From NCBI RefSeq assembly GCF_002362315.1, contig NZ_MTZV01000006.1, positions 2,790,001-2,854,000 of the forward strand: a stretch of DNA of 64,000 nucleotides, written 5' to 3'. Made by a program: the position numbers and the translations under genes. The first letter of the stretch is position 1, and every line of letters begins with the position of its first letter. Below the pieces are notes generated by a model, which saw nothing but the letters and a program-made list of their open reading frames with translations, did not search any database and had not been told where the DNA came from. This DNA comes from Paraburkholderia acidicola. Its GTDB lineage: Bacteria > Pseudomonadota > Gammaproteobacteria > Burkholderiales > Burkholderiaceae. Shown here one piece after another: positions 43,452-52,954 of the stretch.

Positions 43452-44672
43452 TTACGACTTGACGCCGGCAGGCTTCGCGCCTGATGCCGGGGCTGAGCCG
43501 ACCTGCGCTGAACTTGCGCCCGTTGCCGGGGCTGGCTGCCATGGGTCGGCCTTGACGGGCGTTCCCTCACGCGCGCTCTGGATTCCCTGCACGATCACCT
43601 GGTCGCCCGATGCCAGACCGCCTGTGACGATCCAGCTGTTGCGATAGTTCTCGGTTGCGGTGACATCCTTACGCGCCGCCTTGCCGTCCGCGCCCACGAC
43701 CATCGCGTAGGCACCGACGGTGTCGCGCTGGATCGCCTGTTGCGGAATCAGGAACACGTTGTTCTGTGTGCCGAGCCCGACCGTCAGCGAGACATACATG
43801 CCAGGCAGCAACTGATGCTGCGGGTTAGGCACCTTCGCGCGCAGATTGACCGCACCGGTGGTCGAGTTCACTTCGACGTCGGAGAAGTCGAGCGTACCGA
43901 CCTGGTCGTACGGCCGGCCGTTGGGCAGGACCACCTGAACGCTGGTGTCGTTCTGCGTGGCAAGGGCGATACTGCCCTGGCTTTGCGCCTGACGCAGCGT
44001 GATCAGATCGGCGGCGCTGATCGTGAAGTTCACGTACATCGGATCCAGCTGCTGCACGGTGGTGAGCGCGGTGCCGCTGGAGCCGCTATCGCTCGTGCTG
44101 CTACCGACGAGTGCGCCGGCCGTGACCTGCTGCTGCCCGGCAATCCCGCTGATCGGCGAAGTGATCTTGGTGTAGCCAAGGTTGATACGCGCACCGTCGA
44201 CGGCAGCCTGATCGGCCTGGACCTTGGCCAGTGCGCTGCGTTCTGCGGCTTCGGCATCGTCGACAGTCTGTTGCGAGACCGAGCCAATCGGCAACAACTT
44301 GCGATCGCGCTGCGCGGTCACCCGATTGTTGACATAGGTCGCCTGATCCTGCGCGAGCGTCGCGAGATCGCTGTTGAGCACCGACTGGTAGAACACCGGA
44401 TCGATCTCGAACAGCAACTGGCCCGCTTTGACTTCGGTGCCTTCCGTATACGCGCGCTTGAGCAGCACACCGGAAACGCGTGCCGTGACATTCGCGCTGT
44501 AATAGGCCGACAGCCGCCCGACGAGATCGCGGTTGAGCGGCACATTCTGCGGCTCGGCCTTGATGACGCCCACCTGGGGCGGCGGCGGTGCGGGTGGAGT
44601 GCCCTTGCTGCAACCCACGAGGGCGATGAAACTAAAGGACAGTAGCGACGTGCGCACAGGCAGTAACGTCAT
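43452..44672 (-). CDS. RND periplasmic adaptor lipoprotein (MFP)
   Basis: 406 residues with a lipoprotein signal and lipobox LVGC (Cys21). It has a hairpin region (AERSALAKVQADQAAVDGARINLGYTKITSPISG), split lipoyl halves (ARVSGVLLKRAYTEGTEVKAGQLLFEIDP), a beta-barrel and a membrane-proximal domain, as in AcrA/MexA. The Pro/Ala-rich stretch after Cys21 is a linker. The ATG at 44672 is preferred for signal length. It links the RND pump to the outer-membrane channel. Confidence 0.9.
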   Translation of the reverse strand: MTLLPVRTSLLSFSFIALVGCSKGTPPAPPPPQVGVIKAEPQNVPLNRDLVGRLSAYYSANVTARVSGVLLKRAYTEGTEVKAGQLLFEIDPVFYQSVLNSDLATLAQDQATYVNNRVTAQRDRKLLPIGSVSQQTVDDAEAAERSALAKVQADQAAVDGARINLGYTKITSPISGIAGQQQVTAGALVGSSTSDSGSSGTALTTVQQLDPMYVNFTISAADLITLRQAQSQGSIALATQNDTSVQVVLPNGRPYDQVGTLDFSDVEVNSTTGAVNLRAKVPNPQHQLLPGMYVSLTVGLGTQNNVFLIPQQAIQRDTVGAYAMVVGADGKAARKDVTATENYRNSWIVTGGLASGDQVIVQGIQSAREGTPVKADPWQPAPATGASSAQVGSAPASGAKPAGVKS

Positions 44673-44857
44673 AGGACACCATGCTTGCATGATCGTGGAA
44701 AGGAAAAAGACCGGGAGTCCGTGCACAAAGATCGGCCACGGACAGCACCTGAATACCGGTCTGGATGAACCGCTTGCGGTGCGTCATACGACGCGTGTCC
44801 GGAACATTGCACTCGAACCGGACACCGCAAATCAAACTGGATGAGTCCCTGCATCGG

Positions 44858-46426
44858 TTACCGCGCCGGAAGTGCTGACACGGTTGCTGTTGCCGGCTGC
44901 TGCCCGGTGGTGGCGACAGCATCGACGCCCACACCTTTGGCGTCATCCCACTGCCAGCCGCCGCCGAGATTCTTCACCAGCGACACACTGCTCTGCGTCA
45001 GCAGGGCCTGCGTATCGGAGAGGTTTTGCTGGGCGAGCAGCAAGGTGAGTTGCTGGGTCAGCAGGGCCTGCTCGCTGACGGTACCCACCTGGAACTGCGC
45101 ATGCTCGCTGTCGAACAGTTGCTGGTTGCGACGATAGATATTCGCGAAGGCATCGGCTTGCTGCTGCAGATGGTTCCACGACGACAGACCATCCTCGACG
45201 TTCTGGAATGCGGTCAGAACGGCTTGCCGGTAGCTCGCGACATTTTCGTCGTACGTGGCACGCGCTTCGCGCACTGCGGCCGTGCGGGCGCCGCCGTCGA
45301 AGATCGTTCCTGCGAGCGCGGGTCCGAGTGTCCAGAAGCGGTTCGGCAGCGAGAACAGGTTGGCGAGCGCGCTATGCTGATAGCCACCTTCCGCCGATAA
45401 CGTCAGCGTCGGGAAAAATGCAGCTTCGGCTGCGCCGATCTTTGCGTTTGCCGCGGCGGCCGTGCGTTCGGCGCTGACTACGTCGTAGCGTCGCTGGAGC
45501 AACTGCGACGGCAACGCAAGAGGAACGGCAGGCGTGACGAACGCGTAGTGCGCATTGGGTTCGATCGAGAAACCGCCGGGCGGCACGCCGATCAGCACCG
45601 CAATGGCGTGCTCATCCTGTTCGCGCGACGTTTCCGTCGTCTGCAGATCGGCGATCACGACTTCGAGCGTGTCTTGCGCGGTCAGCACGTCGTCGTTCGA
45701 CGAGATGCCTTCCTTGAAGCTGGCGCGCGTCATCTCGAGGATGCGCGTGTCGATCTGCTGCTGTTGCTTGAGCAGATCGATGTCGACGTCGGCCTGGCGC
45801 AGTTCGAAGTAGTCGGTGGCGAGAGCGGCGGCGATCGACAGGCGTTGGCCGGCGAGTTGCGCATCGCTGGCCTGCGCGCTTTCCTTAGCCGACTCGACTT
45901 CACGTCGCACTTGTCCCCACAGGTCGAGCTCCCAGCTTGCCGAGAGATTCGCGCTGACTGCATTGCGCACACCCGGTGCCGAAACACTCGTCGTACTGTT
46001 GCCCGCCGATGCTGCGCCAGCCCCCGTACCGGAGCGCGAACCCGATGCGCCTGCGGTGATGGTGGGGAACAGGCTCGACGTATTGGCTAATACAGTCGCC
46101 TGCGCAAGCCGGTAGGCTGCTTCTGCCTGAGCAATCGACTGATTCGCCTTGAGCGATTGTTCAATCAGGTGCGTCAGCGTATCGTCGTGGTAATCAAGCC
46201 ACCACGTACTGGACAGCGACGCTTGCGGATTGGCCTGGGCGCGTTGCCAGTCGACCCCTTCCTTGAAGCTGGCGGGGATTTCGACGGTCGGCTTGCGATA
46301 GTCCGGACCGACCGCACAGCCCGCGGCGACCAACGTCGCAACGGCCATGCATCCATATTGCAGAACACGTAGACATACCCGCGCTGCGGGCAACCTTCGA
46401 GTACTAAAGCTGGGAGATGCGCTCAT
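44858..46426 (-). CDS. NodT-family outer-membrane efflux lipoprotein
   Basis: 522 residues, OprM/NodT type. The lipobox AAGC (Cys37) is followed by AVGPDYRKPTVEIPASF, the family signature, and two repeats of long helices and beta-strands (SWELDLWGQVRREVESAKES; LQRRYDVVSAERTAAAANAKIGAAEAAFFPTL in outline). It is first in the pump operon, with a 185-bp gap before the adaptor. It is divergent from a TetR gene with a palindrome at 46455-46471 close to its start, a likely repressor site. Confidence 0.9.
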   Translation of the reverse strand: MSASPSFSTRRLPAARVCLRVLQYGCMAVATLVAAGCAVGPDYRKPTVEIPASFKEGVDWQRAQANPQASLSSTWWLDYHDDTLTHLIEQSLKANQSIAQAEAAYRLAQATVLANTSSLFPTITAGASGSRSGTGAGAASAGNSTTSVSAPGVRNAVSANLSASWELDLWGQVRREVESAKESAQASDAQLAGQRLSIAAALATDYFELRQADVDIDLLKQQQQIDTRILEMTRASFKEGISSNDDVLTAQDTLEVVIADLQTTETSREQDEHAIAVLIGVPPGGFSIEPNAHYAFVTPAVPLALPSQLLQRRYDVVSAERTAAAANAKIGAAEAAFFPTLTLSAEGGYQHSALANLFSLPNRFWTLGPALAGTIFDGGARTAAVREARATYDENVASYRQAVLTAFQNVEDGLSSWNHLQQQADAFANIYRRNQQLFDSEHAQFQVGTVSEQALLTQQLTLLLAQQNLSDTQALLTQSSVSLVKNLGGGWQWDDAKGVGVDAVATTGQQPATATVSALPAR

Positions 46427-46454
46427 TCACGAACCTGCCGATGGGGGTTGACCC

Positions 46455-46471
46455 TGGAACAATTTGTTCCA
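46455..46471. promoter_or_regulatory. Palindromic operator of the efflux operon
   Basis: TGGAACA-ATT-TGTTCCA is a perfect 7-bp inverted repeat with a 3-bp spacer, 29 bp upstream of the outer-membrane-factor start and about 70 bp from the divergent TetR start. It is the best candidate for the TetR binding site controlling pump expression. Confidence 0.6.
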
Positions 46472-46542
46472 AGCGTAATATATTCTAATCAACGAATCAA
46501 TTAATATAAAATTACAAAGCCTTCAATTCTTAATAGATATTA

Positions 46543-47238
46543 ATGGAAAAGTTAAGACAGTGTGGGTGCCGGCCGCCTCCGAAGGTGAGGGACGCACGGG
46601 AATATATGCTCGACACCGCAACGCGCCTGTTCTCCGAGCAGGGTGTTGGCGCCACCACGATTGCACAGATCGCCACTGCCGCAGGTGTAACGTCGGCGAT
46701 GGTGCATTACTATTTCACGAATCGCGACACCTTGCTCGACGCGATCGTCGACGACCGACTCGCACCGGCAGTCCAGTTCGTCTGGGAGCCGGTCACCGAA
46801 GCGGCCGGCGACGATCCGTTCGGCATGATCGAGGCACACATCAGCCGCCTTTTCACCATCGCTGAACGGATGCCCTGGCTACCCTCGCTGTGGATGCAGG
46901 ATAACTTTTGCGAAGGCAGTCTGTTGCACGAGCGGATGGTGCGCCACCTGCCGATCGAGAAGGTTACTCTATTTATCGAATTGATTACGCGAGCCCAGCA
47001 AGAGGGTGTGGTCAATCGGGAGATCGAAGCGCCTTTGCTGGTCAATTCCCTGTTCTCGCTGGTGATGACACCGCTCGCGACGTCGAGAATTCCGGGCAAG
47101 CTGCCCGGTATGTCTGGGGTTGGGCGGCCGGTGCTCGAGCGGCACGTCAAGGCGCTCGTGACGGGGGGAATGCGGCCGCATGGCAAGTCGCCAAAAAGCA
47201 ATGCGGCTCACCGAGGACAGAAGTGTGCCGCCAAATAA
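46543..47238 (+). CDS. TetR-family regulator divergent from the RND operon
   Basis: 231 residues. The HTH is YMLDTATRLFSEQGVGATTIAQIATAAGVTSAMVHYYFTNRDTLLDAI in outline, followed by a C-terminal effector domain with Trp-rich LPSLWMQDNF. A Cys/Pro-rich N-terminus of about 20 residues precedes it. No good ribosome site is seen before the ATG at 46543. It is divergent from the NodT/adaptor/RND operon with one clear palindrome between, and is probably its local repressor. Confidence 0.86.
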   Translation: MEKLRQCGCRPPPKVRDAREYMLDTATRLFSEQGVGATTIAQIATAAGVTSAMVHYYFTNRDTLLDAIVDDRLAPAVQFVWEPVTEAAGDDPFGMIEAHISRLFTIAERMPWLPSLWMQDNFCEGSLLHERMVRHLPIEKVTLFIELITRAQQEGVVNREIEAPLLVNSLFSLVMTPLATSRIPGKLPGMSGVGRPVLERHVKALVTGGMRPHGKSPKSNAAHRGQKCAAK

Positions 47239-47261
47239 GCCGCTGATGACATGCGTTTTGA

Positions 47262-47822
47262 CTACAGCGCGGCGAGGACCGTTGCGGTATCGAGCACGGT
47301 AGCAAACTCTCCATGCAGGCTTGCCAGTGCGGTTTCGTGCATCTGCTGCGCGCTGAAGTGCTGTCCGTCCGGAGCGCGGCGCCCGAACGTCGCCGTGGCG
47401 TCCGCCACTAGGTAAGTCTCGAAGCCCAGGTTGCCGGCCATGCGCGTCGTGGTCGACACGCAGTGATCGGTGGTGATCCCGACAATGACGAGCGTAACCG
47501 CACCTCGCGCGCGGAGTTGCTGCTCGAGATCGGTGCCGATAAAGCCGCTGTTCACTTCCTTGAAAATGACCGGTTCTCCCGGTAGCGGTTCGGCTTCCGG
47601 TTTGACGGTGAAGCCGGGGCGATCCGGATGAAACAGACTCTCCGGTCGCCTCGATCGGTGCTGCACGTGAATGACCGGTCGGCGCGTTTGTCTCCAGCCG
47701 GCTAGCAGCGCGGCGACATTGGCCTCGGCGGCGAGGTTATTGCGCTGTCCCCAGCTCGGATCGTCGAATGCTTGTTGTACGTCGATGACGATTAGCACGG
47801 TGTCCGGCGACAAAGATTGCAT
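47262..47822 (-). CDS. Isochorismatase-like cysteine hydrolase
   Basis: 186 residues. The catalytic triad of the family is complete: Asp14 (LIVIDVQQAF), Lys88 (IFKEVNSGF) and Cys121 (TTDHCVSTTTRM), with the cis-peptide region preceding the Cys. Nicotinamidase and similar amidases share this fold; the substrate is unknown. The start at 47822 is used because the frame extension upstream lacks family residues. It follows the GntP permease gene on the same strand after about 98 bp. Confidence 0.88.
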   Translation of the reverse strand: MQSLSPDTVLIVIDVQQAFDDPSWGQRNNLAAEANVAALLAGWRQTRRPVIHVQHRSRRPESLFHPDRPGFTVKPEAEPLPGEPVIFKEVNSGFIGTDLEQQLRARGAVTLVIVGITTDHCVSTTTRMAGNLGFETYLVADATATFGRRAPDGQHFSAQQMHETALASLHGEFATVLDTATVLAAL

Positions 47823-47919
47823 AGGGGCTTCCTTTGTATTGGCATGCAAGATGAATCAAAGGATCCATCTTCAGCGCTTGCGCGTTAGCGGGCAAGCGAA
47901 GCCCCTGATGCCGGTACGG

Positions 47920-49290
47920 TCAGACGAATGTCGACAGACCGAGCGTCAACACAAGAGCCGAGATCGAAATAATTGTTTCGCATACGGTCCAGGTCTTGAA
48001 GGTCTGCGGCACGGTCATGCCGAAGTACTCCTTGACGAGCCAGAAGCCGCCGTCGTTCACATGCGAAAGAATCAGCGACCCCGCGCCGGTTGCCAGTACC
48101 AGCAACTCGGGCCGCACGGCGGCGGCGGTACCCACTGCCGCCGATGCGATCGGTGCGACGATGCCGGCAGCCGTCGCCATGGCGACTGTCGCTGAGCCGG
48201 TCGCAACGCGGATCAGCGCCGCGACGAACCAGGCGAGCAACAGTAGCGGCATATGCGCGCCCATCGCCACATCGACGATCGCCTTCGACGCACCGCTATC
48301 GATCAGAATCCGCCCGAAGCCCGCGCCCGCGCCGACGACGAGCGTGATACCCGCGGTCGGTGCGAGGCACTCGTTGGTGAACTTGAGGATGGCTTCGCGT
48401 CCAAAACCGCGCGCGCTGCCGAACGTGTAGAAGCTAAGCAGCACTGCGAGCAGCAGTGCCATGTCCGGATGGCCGATCAGGTGCAGTACGTTGTTTACCG
48501 TCGACTTCGGCGGTGCGATCAGATCGGCCCAACTGCCGACCAGCATCAGCAACACCGGCAGCAACACCGTCAACAGCGTGATCGAGAAACTGGGCAACGC
48601 GCGTCCGGCGCGTTGCGCGTCCTGCTCGATAAACTGCTGCGCCATCGGATTCACGCCGTCGAGCACGACGAAGCGGCTCGCGAGTTTCGAGAACAGCGGT
48701 CCCGCGAGCGCAGCGGTCGGAATGCCGACGATCAGCGCGTAGAAGATCGTATGGCCGATGTCCGCGTTATAAGCGGTGACTGCAAGCAACGCAGCAGGGT
48801 GAGGCGGAATCAGTCCGTGCACGACCGAAAGACCGGCCACCATCGGAATGCCGACGCGAATCATCGAAGTGCCGGTGCGTTGCGCGACGTTAAACGCAAT
48901 CGGAATCAGCAGCACGAAACCGACTTCGAAGAAGACCGGCAGGCCGACGAGAAACGCGATGCACATCATCGCCCAATGGACGTTCTTCGGTCCGAACAGA
49001 TCGATCAGCGTGCGCGCGATGCGTTCTGCGCCGCCCGACTCGGCCATCATCTTGCCGAGCATCGTGCCGAGCCCGACCACGATCGCGATATGGCCGAGTG
49101 TGCCGCCCACACCGGTTTCGAACGACTTGAGAATCGACGTCATCGGCATGCCGACCGCGAGCGCGAGCGCAACCGATACGACCATCAACGTGATGAACGG
49201 ATTCATCTTGAACCGCGCGATCAGCACGACGAGCGCGACGATGGCGATCAGTGCATAGACGAGTAACAGGCTTCCTTGAACAGTCGCCAT
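47920..49290 (-). CDS. GntP-family gluconate:H+ symporter
   Basis: 456 residues, about twelve membrane helices, inner membrane. Family motifs are plain: IARFKMNPFITLMVVS, GLGTMLGKMMAESGGAERIARTLI, IPMVAGLSVVHGLIPPHPAALLA, RVATGSATVAMATAAGIVAP and LSHVNDGGFWLVKEYF. It imports gluconate or related sugar acids. AGGAG precedes the ATG at 49290. Upstream on the same strand are a porin and a PLP-dependent lyase, which suggests one uptake and catabolic locus. Confidence 0.9.
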   Translation of the reverse strand: MATVQGSLLLVYALIAIVALVVLIARFKMNPFITLMVVSVALALAVGMPMTSILKSFETGVGGTLGHIAIVVGLGTMLGKMMAESGGAERIARTLIDLFGPKNVHWAMMCIAFLVGLPVFFEVGFVLLIPIAFNVAQRTGTSMIRVGIPMVAGLSVVHGLIPPHPAALLAVTAYNADIGHTIFYALIVGIPTAALAGPLFSKLASRFVVLDGVNPMAQQFIEQDAQRAGRALPSFSITLLTVLLPVLLMLVGSWADLIAPPKSTVNNVLHLIGHPDMALLLAVLLSFYTFGSARGFGREAILKFTNECLAPTAGITLVVGAGAGFGRILIDSGASKAIVDVAMGAHMPLLLLAWFVAALIRVATGSATVAMATAAGIVAPIASAAVGTAAAVRPELLVLATGAGSLILSHVNDGGFWLVKEYFGMTVPQTFKTWTVCETIISISALVLTLGLSTFV

Positions 49291-49396
49291 GAGTGCTCCT
49301 GAAAACAAGATTGAATCGACGTGATCTACACGCTGGGTCGCATTGACGACACGGCGGGGCAGGCACGAAATGGATAGACGCCAGACGCGTGCCGAA

Positions 49397-50512
49397 TCAG
49401 AACTTGTGGCGAATGCCCGCAACCGTGACGAACTGGCTGTTCGTCGACGATGCCTTGCCGATGCCTTCGACCCAAGCCGCCGAGCCCGACGCGCGCTGGT
49501 AGATGCTGTTCAGGTAAAGATCGGTGGTCTTCGACAGGAAGTACTCGCCGCCGAGACTCAACTGGTTGTAGTGCGCGTCCGGAGCGCTCGCGGCGCTGCT
49601 GTTCTGGCTCGTGAAGATATAGCCGAGCGTCAGCAGCGTGGCTGGCGTCATCTGGTAGCGCACACTTGCTTCGTAGTTCGCGAAACGCAGGCTGCCGCCC
49701 GTCAGCAGATCGAAGCGTGAGTTCGTATAGAGCAGCGCGAGGGTGGCCGGTCCGAATACGTAGGCACCGCCGCCGCCCCATACCTGGTTGCGCTTCACAT
49801 TGCTGATGATTGACGAGCCGGTGTTGAAGTAGTTGTCCGACGGCGCGGCGCCGGCCGTGTTCGTGGCCGGGCTGTTCACCAGCGAATACGCGGCGTCGAG
49901 ATGCAACGGTCCGGCCACGTAGTCCGCACCGACGCTCCACGCGCGATTGTTCGCGAACTGGCCCGCAGTGTTCGAGAACGCGTACATCGCGTTCGCCGTG
50001 AAGCCGGAGAAGGTCGGCGTCGTGTACTTGACCGCGTTGTTGGTGCGGTACGTGTTGTTCAGGTCGTCGTTGTCGTAGACCGCGTTCGCGTACTGGCTCA
50101 ATGCGCCGACGCCGTTGATCTGCAGGTTCGACAGATAGTCCTGCACGCTGTTGTACTGGCGTCCTAACGTGATCGTGCCTGCGGTGCTGTTCGTGAGTGC
50201 GACCCATGCGCTGCGGCCGAACATCCGACCGGCCTGGCCGGCTGCGCCTGTTTCGGCGCTGAAGCCGTTTTCGAGCCTGAATGAAACCTTGTTGCCACCG
50301 CCCAGATCTTCGGTGCCGAGCAGGCCCCAGCGCGAGCCCTGCACATTGCCCTGGGTGGCTTGATACGCCTTCTGACCTGCCTGATTGCTGGTAAAGGTGA
50401 AGCCGGCATCGACGATGCCGTAAAGCGTGACGCTGCTTTGTGCCCAGGCGGTATGTGTCCCGAGCCCGGCGATGGCAACAGCGATAGTACTGCGAAGGAT
50501 TTTATTTTGCAT
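49397..50512 (-). CDS. Gram-negative general porin
   Basis: A 371-residue outer-membrane trimeric beta-barrel of the Burkholderia OmpC-like porin family. The signal peptide is QNKILRSTIAVAIAGLGTHTAWAQ with SSVTLYGIVDAGFTFTSN after cleavage. Further markers are GSRWGLLGTEDLGGGNKVSFRLENGF, GRQYNSVQDYL, and the C-terminal strand ending in Phe (VAGIRHKF) needed for barrel assembly. GAGGA precedes the ATG. It likely admits the substrate taken up by the GntP permease encoded next. Confidence 0.92.
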   Translation of the reverse strand: MQNKILRSTIAVAIAGLGTHTAWAQSSVTLYGIVDAGFTFTSNQAGQKAYQATQGNVQGSRWGLLGTEDLGGGNKVSFRLENGFSAETGAAGQAGRMFGRSAWVALTNSTAGTITLGRQYNSVQDYLSNLQINGVGALSQYANAVYDNDDLNNTYRTNNAVKYTTPTFSGFTANAMYAFSNTAGQFANNRAWSVGADYVAGPLHLDAAYSLVNSPATNTAGAAPSDNYFNTGSSIISNVKRNQVWGGGGAYVFGPATLALLYTNSRFDLLTGGSLRFANYEASVRYQMTPATLLTLGYIFTSQNSSAASAPDAHYNQLSLGGEYFLSKTTDLYLNSIYQRASGSAAWVEGIGKASSTNSQFVTVAGIRHKF

Positions 50513-50653
50513 GGTGGTTTCCTCACGTCAAAGAGCGAATGCCGGCGACCGACCGGATTCGGTGTTGTTCTGCTAGTAGTAGTACTGATTGTGCAAATCG
50601 CGCAGAGCACTGGCACTAACCGCTGGCGCCACACTCAAGCGAGCTGCGGTAAA

Positions 50654-51853
50654 TCAGTCAGGCCAGTTGCGTCGTGCAGCGGTGCGCCTTGCATCGCGTT
50701 GATGAAACGGTGTCACGAGCGGCTCGCGCGCGTCGCGGGCGTGCTGCAGTTCGGCGACGATGCGCGCCTGCACGACCGGCGCTTCGCCCGGATGCAGGTT
50801 GCACGGATCGAGAAAGAAGTAATGCAGCTCGACCTCGTGATCGCGCACGATCACGGGCTGTGAGCCGTCGCGCGGATGGGCGAGCGCATCGGCGAGATCC
50901 CATGCCGTGGTGCGCGCATCGCGTGGGTCGAGCGAGATTTTCAGGCGTTCGAGCGGATTGCCGGTCGGGTCGGCTTCGATCTGCGCGCGCACGCCGGGCA
51001 AGCGGTTCAATGCCTGCTCCCAGCTGCTCAGGTAGCCGCGTTCGCGCGCGCGAACCGCGACGTGATCGCGTTGCTGCCACTGTTCGAGTGCAGCGATTGC
51101 ACCGGCGATGCCTTCCTTGCCCACCTTCATGCCACGACCAATGCCGGCATTCTGGAAGTAAGCAGCACGCACGAGCGCTTTGTTGCCCGCGACGACGCCC
51201 GCGGTCAGCCCACCGAGAAATTTGTGCGCGGAATACAGCGCGAGGTCGGCGCCCGCTGCGATAAAACGCTTCAGGTCGTATTCCGAGGCGGCATCGACGA
51301 TGACGGGCACACCTTGACGATGCGCCACCTCGATGAATTCCTCGAGCGGAATCAGCCCGTAGCCGACCGTGTGATGCGAGACGACGTAGAGCGCGGCGGT
51401 GGTGTGTTCGTCGATGGCGGCGGCGAGCTGATACCCGTGCGCCTCGGTTGCCGCTCCCACGGGCACAGCGTGTGCGCCGGCGAGCCGGATGGCCTGGTCG
51501 ATCGGTGCGCCGTAGTTGACCAGGTGACCGGTCTGCACGGCGACCTTGTTGCGCAGGCCTGAGGTGTGCGGCAGGCGTTCGATCAAGCCGGGATCATCGC
51601 CGGTCATCGTCGCGGCGATGGTCAGTGTGATGGCGGCCGAACAGGATGCGGTCACGTACCCGGCTTCGCTGCCGCAGGCCGTTGCGATCGCCGCGGATGC
51701 CTTGCGTTGCAGATCGTCGATTTCGACGAATTGCGGCAGTATTTCCGCGACCGCTTCGATGACCGGCGCGGCGACGCTGGACGCGCCGAGGCTCGTCATC
51801 GTGCCCGATACGTTGATGACGGGGCGCAAGCCCAGACGAGAACGGATATCCAT
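50654..51853 (-). CDS. SelA/DgaE-like PLP-dependent lyase
   Basis: 399 residues of the fold-type-I family containing D-glucosaminate-6-phosphate ammonia-lyase. PLP Lys211 in LYSAHKFLGGLTAG, Asp187 in VIVDAASEYDL, the N-terminal LRPVINVSGTMTSLGAS and the phosphate-contact ASCSAAITL are present. An Arg-rich tail of about 15 residues is unusual. GGAGG precedes the ATG. It probably deaminates an amino acid or aminated sugar acid, consistent with the GntP permease, RidA protein and divergent IclR regulator beside it. The exact substrate is open. Confidence 0.85.
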   Translation of the reverse strand: MDIRSRLGLRPVINVSGTMTSLGASSVAAPVIEAVAEILPQFVEIDDLQRKASAAIATACGSEAGYVTASCSAAITLTIAATMTGDDPGLIERLPHTSGLRNKVAVQTGHLVNYGAPIDQAIRLAGAHAVPVGAATEAHGYQLAAAIDEHTTAALYVVSHHTVGYGLIPLEEFIEVAHRQGVPVIVDAASEYDLKRFIAAGADLALYSAHKFLGGLTAGVVAGNKALVRAAYFQNAGIGRGMKVGKEGIAGAIAALEQWQQRDHVAVRARERGYLSSWEQALNRLPGVRAQIEADPTGNPLERLKISLDPRDARTTAWDLADALAHPRDGSQPVIVRDHEVELHYFFLDPCNLHPGEAPVVQARIVAELQHARDAREPLVTPFHQRDARRTAARRNWPD

Positions 51854-51982
51854 CGAACTGCCTCCGCGACCTATTCCATAACTGTGGAATATATGTTGTA
51901 ATTGAGGATTAGTCTAACATACGGTAGTTCCCGGTCAACCGGACAAAAAACATTCAGCCCGCATCGACGAGCAGAGGACACG

Positions 51983-52864
51983 ATGACACCGACTTCCCCG
52001 TCGTTCGCCACAGATGCCGCGCACCTGCGCGCTGGCGAAATCGAAGTGCAGGCAGCGACCGAGACCGCCGACAGCGCGGAGGCCGCGCCGCGCACACGGA
52101 CTAGCGCGATCGAGCGCGCCGTGCAGATTCTCGATGCGTTGCAGGAGACCGCACGGCCCGCTACTGCCTATGAGATCGCCCGCATGGTCGGCGCGCCGCC
52201 GTCGACGGTCTATTCGATCATCAGCGACCTGGTCGTGCGGAACCTGCTCGCGCGCAAACCCGACGGCACGATCTGGCTCGGGTCGCGGCTCTACGGCTAT
52301 GGGTTGAGCTACGCGAGTTCGCTCGACTACCTCGGTGTCGCCAGCGAGGAAATGCAGGCGCTCTCGACCGAAGTGGGCGAGACCGTGCAGGTGTGCGGGC
52401 TCGTCGAAGGCATGATGGTCGTGCTGCAGATGGCCGAGGGGCCGGGGCATTTTCGCGTGACGTCGCGGGTCGGTAGCCGGGTGCCGCTCAACTGGACCGC
52501 GTCCGGGCGGTTGCTGGTTGCGCATCTGCCGGACGCCGAGCGGGTGGCGTTCTTCCGCCGTCACGCGAAGCCTTCGCCGACCGGCCGTGCCGAGACCCGC
52601 GCCGATGTGCTCGCGCGTCTCGCACGCGAGGCACTCGATGCACGGCTGTCGATCCAGATCGGCGAATCGGATGCATCGGTGGCGTGCCTGGCGTCGCCGG
52701 TCATCGACAACAGTGGCACGTGCGTGTTCACGATTTCGATCGTGATGCCGGAGGCCAAAGCAGCCAAAGGCACCGAACCGTTCGCCGAAGCCGTGCGCAC
52801 CGTGGCGGCGCGCATCGAAACCCGGCTTGGCTGGCAACATCGTCAGTCGGAGTCAATCGGTTGA
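51983..52864 (+). CDS. IclR-family transcriptional regulator
   Basis: 293 residues. A flexible acidic N-terminus precedes the winged HTH (SAIERAVQILDALQETARPATAYEIARMVGAPPSTVYSIISDLV in outline) and the effector-binding GAF-like domain (VGETVQVCGLVEGMMVVLQMA, NWTASGRLLVAHL, VACLASPVIDNSGTCVFTISI). AGAGGA precedes the ATG. It is divergent from the PLP lyase and probably controls the lyase-porin-GntP set and the RidA gene. Confidence 0.88.
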   Translation: MTPTSPSFATDAAHLRAGEIEVQAATETADSAEAAPRTRTSAIERAVQILDALQETARPATAYEIARMVGAPPSTVYSIISDLVVRNLLARKPDGTIWLGSRLYGYGLSYASSLDYLGVASEEMQALSTEVGETVQVCGLVEGMMVVLQMAEGPGHFRVTSRVGSRVPLNWTASGRLLVAHLPDAERVAFFRRHAKPSPTGRAETRADVLARLAREALDARLSIQIGESDASVACLASPVIDNSGTCVFTISIVMPEAKAAKGTEPFAEAVRTVAARIETRLGWQHRQSESIG

Positions 52865-52954
52865 TCGCTCGTTGCGTCGCTCGCTGAGCACTCATGTCAG
52901 TGGCCGTGTGCGTCACGGCCGCCCCCTGCTTCAATTTTCCAAACCGATTGCTAC

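Noticed and set aside
41097..43484. 795-codon plus-strand open frame opposite the RND transporter
   Set aside because: Antisense shadow of the RND gene with low-complexity Arg/Asp/His composition.
48253..49266. 337-codon plus-strand open frame opposite GntP
   Set aside because: Charged antisense shadow of a membrane protein gene.
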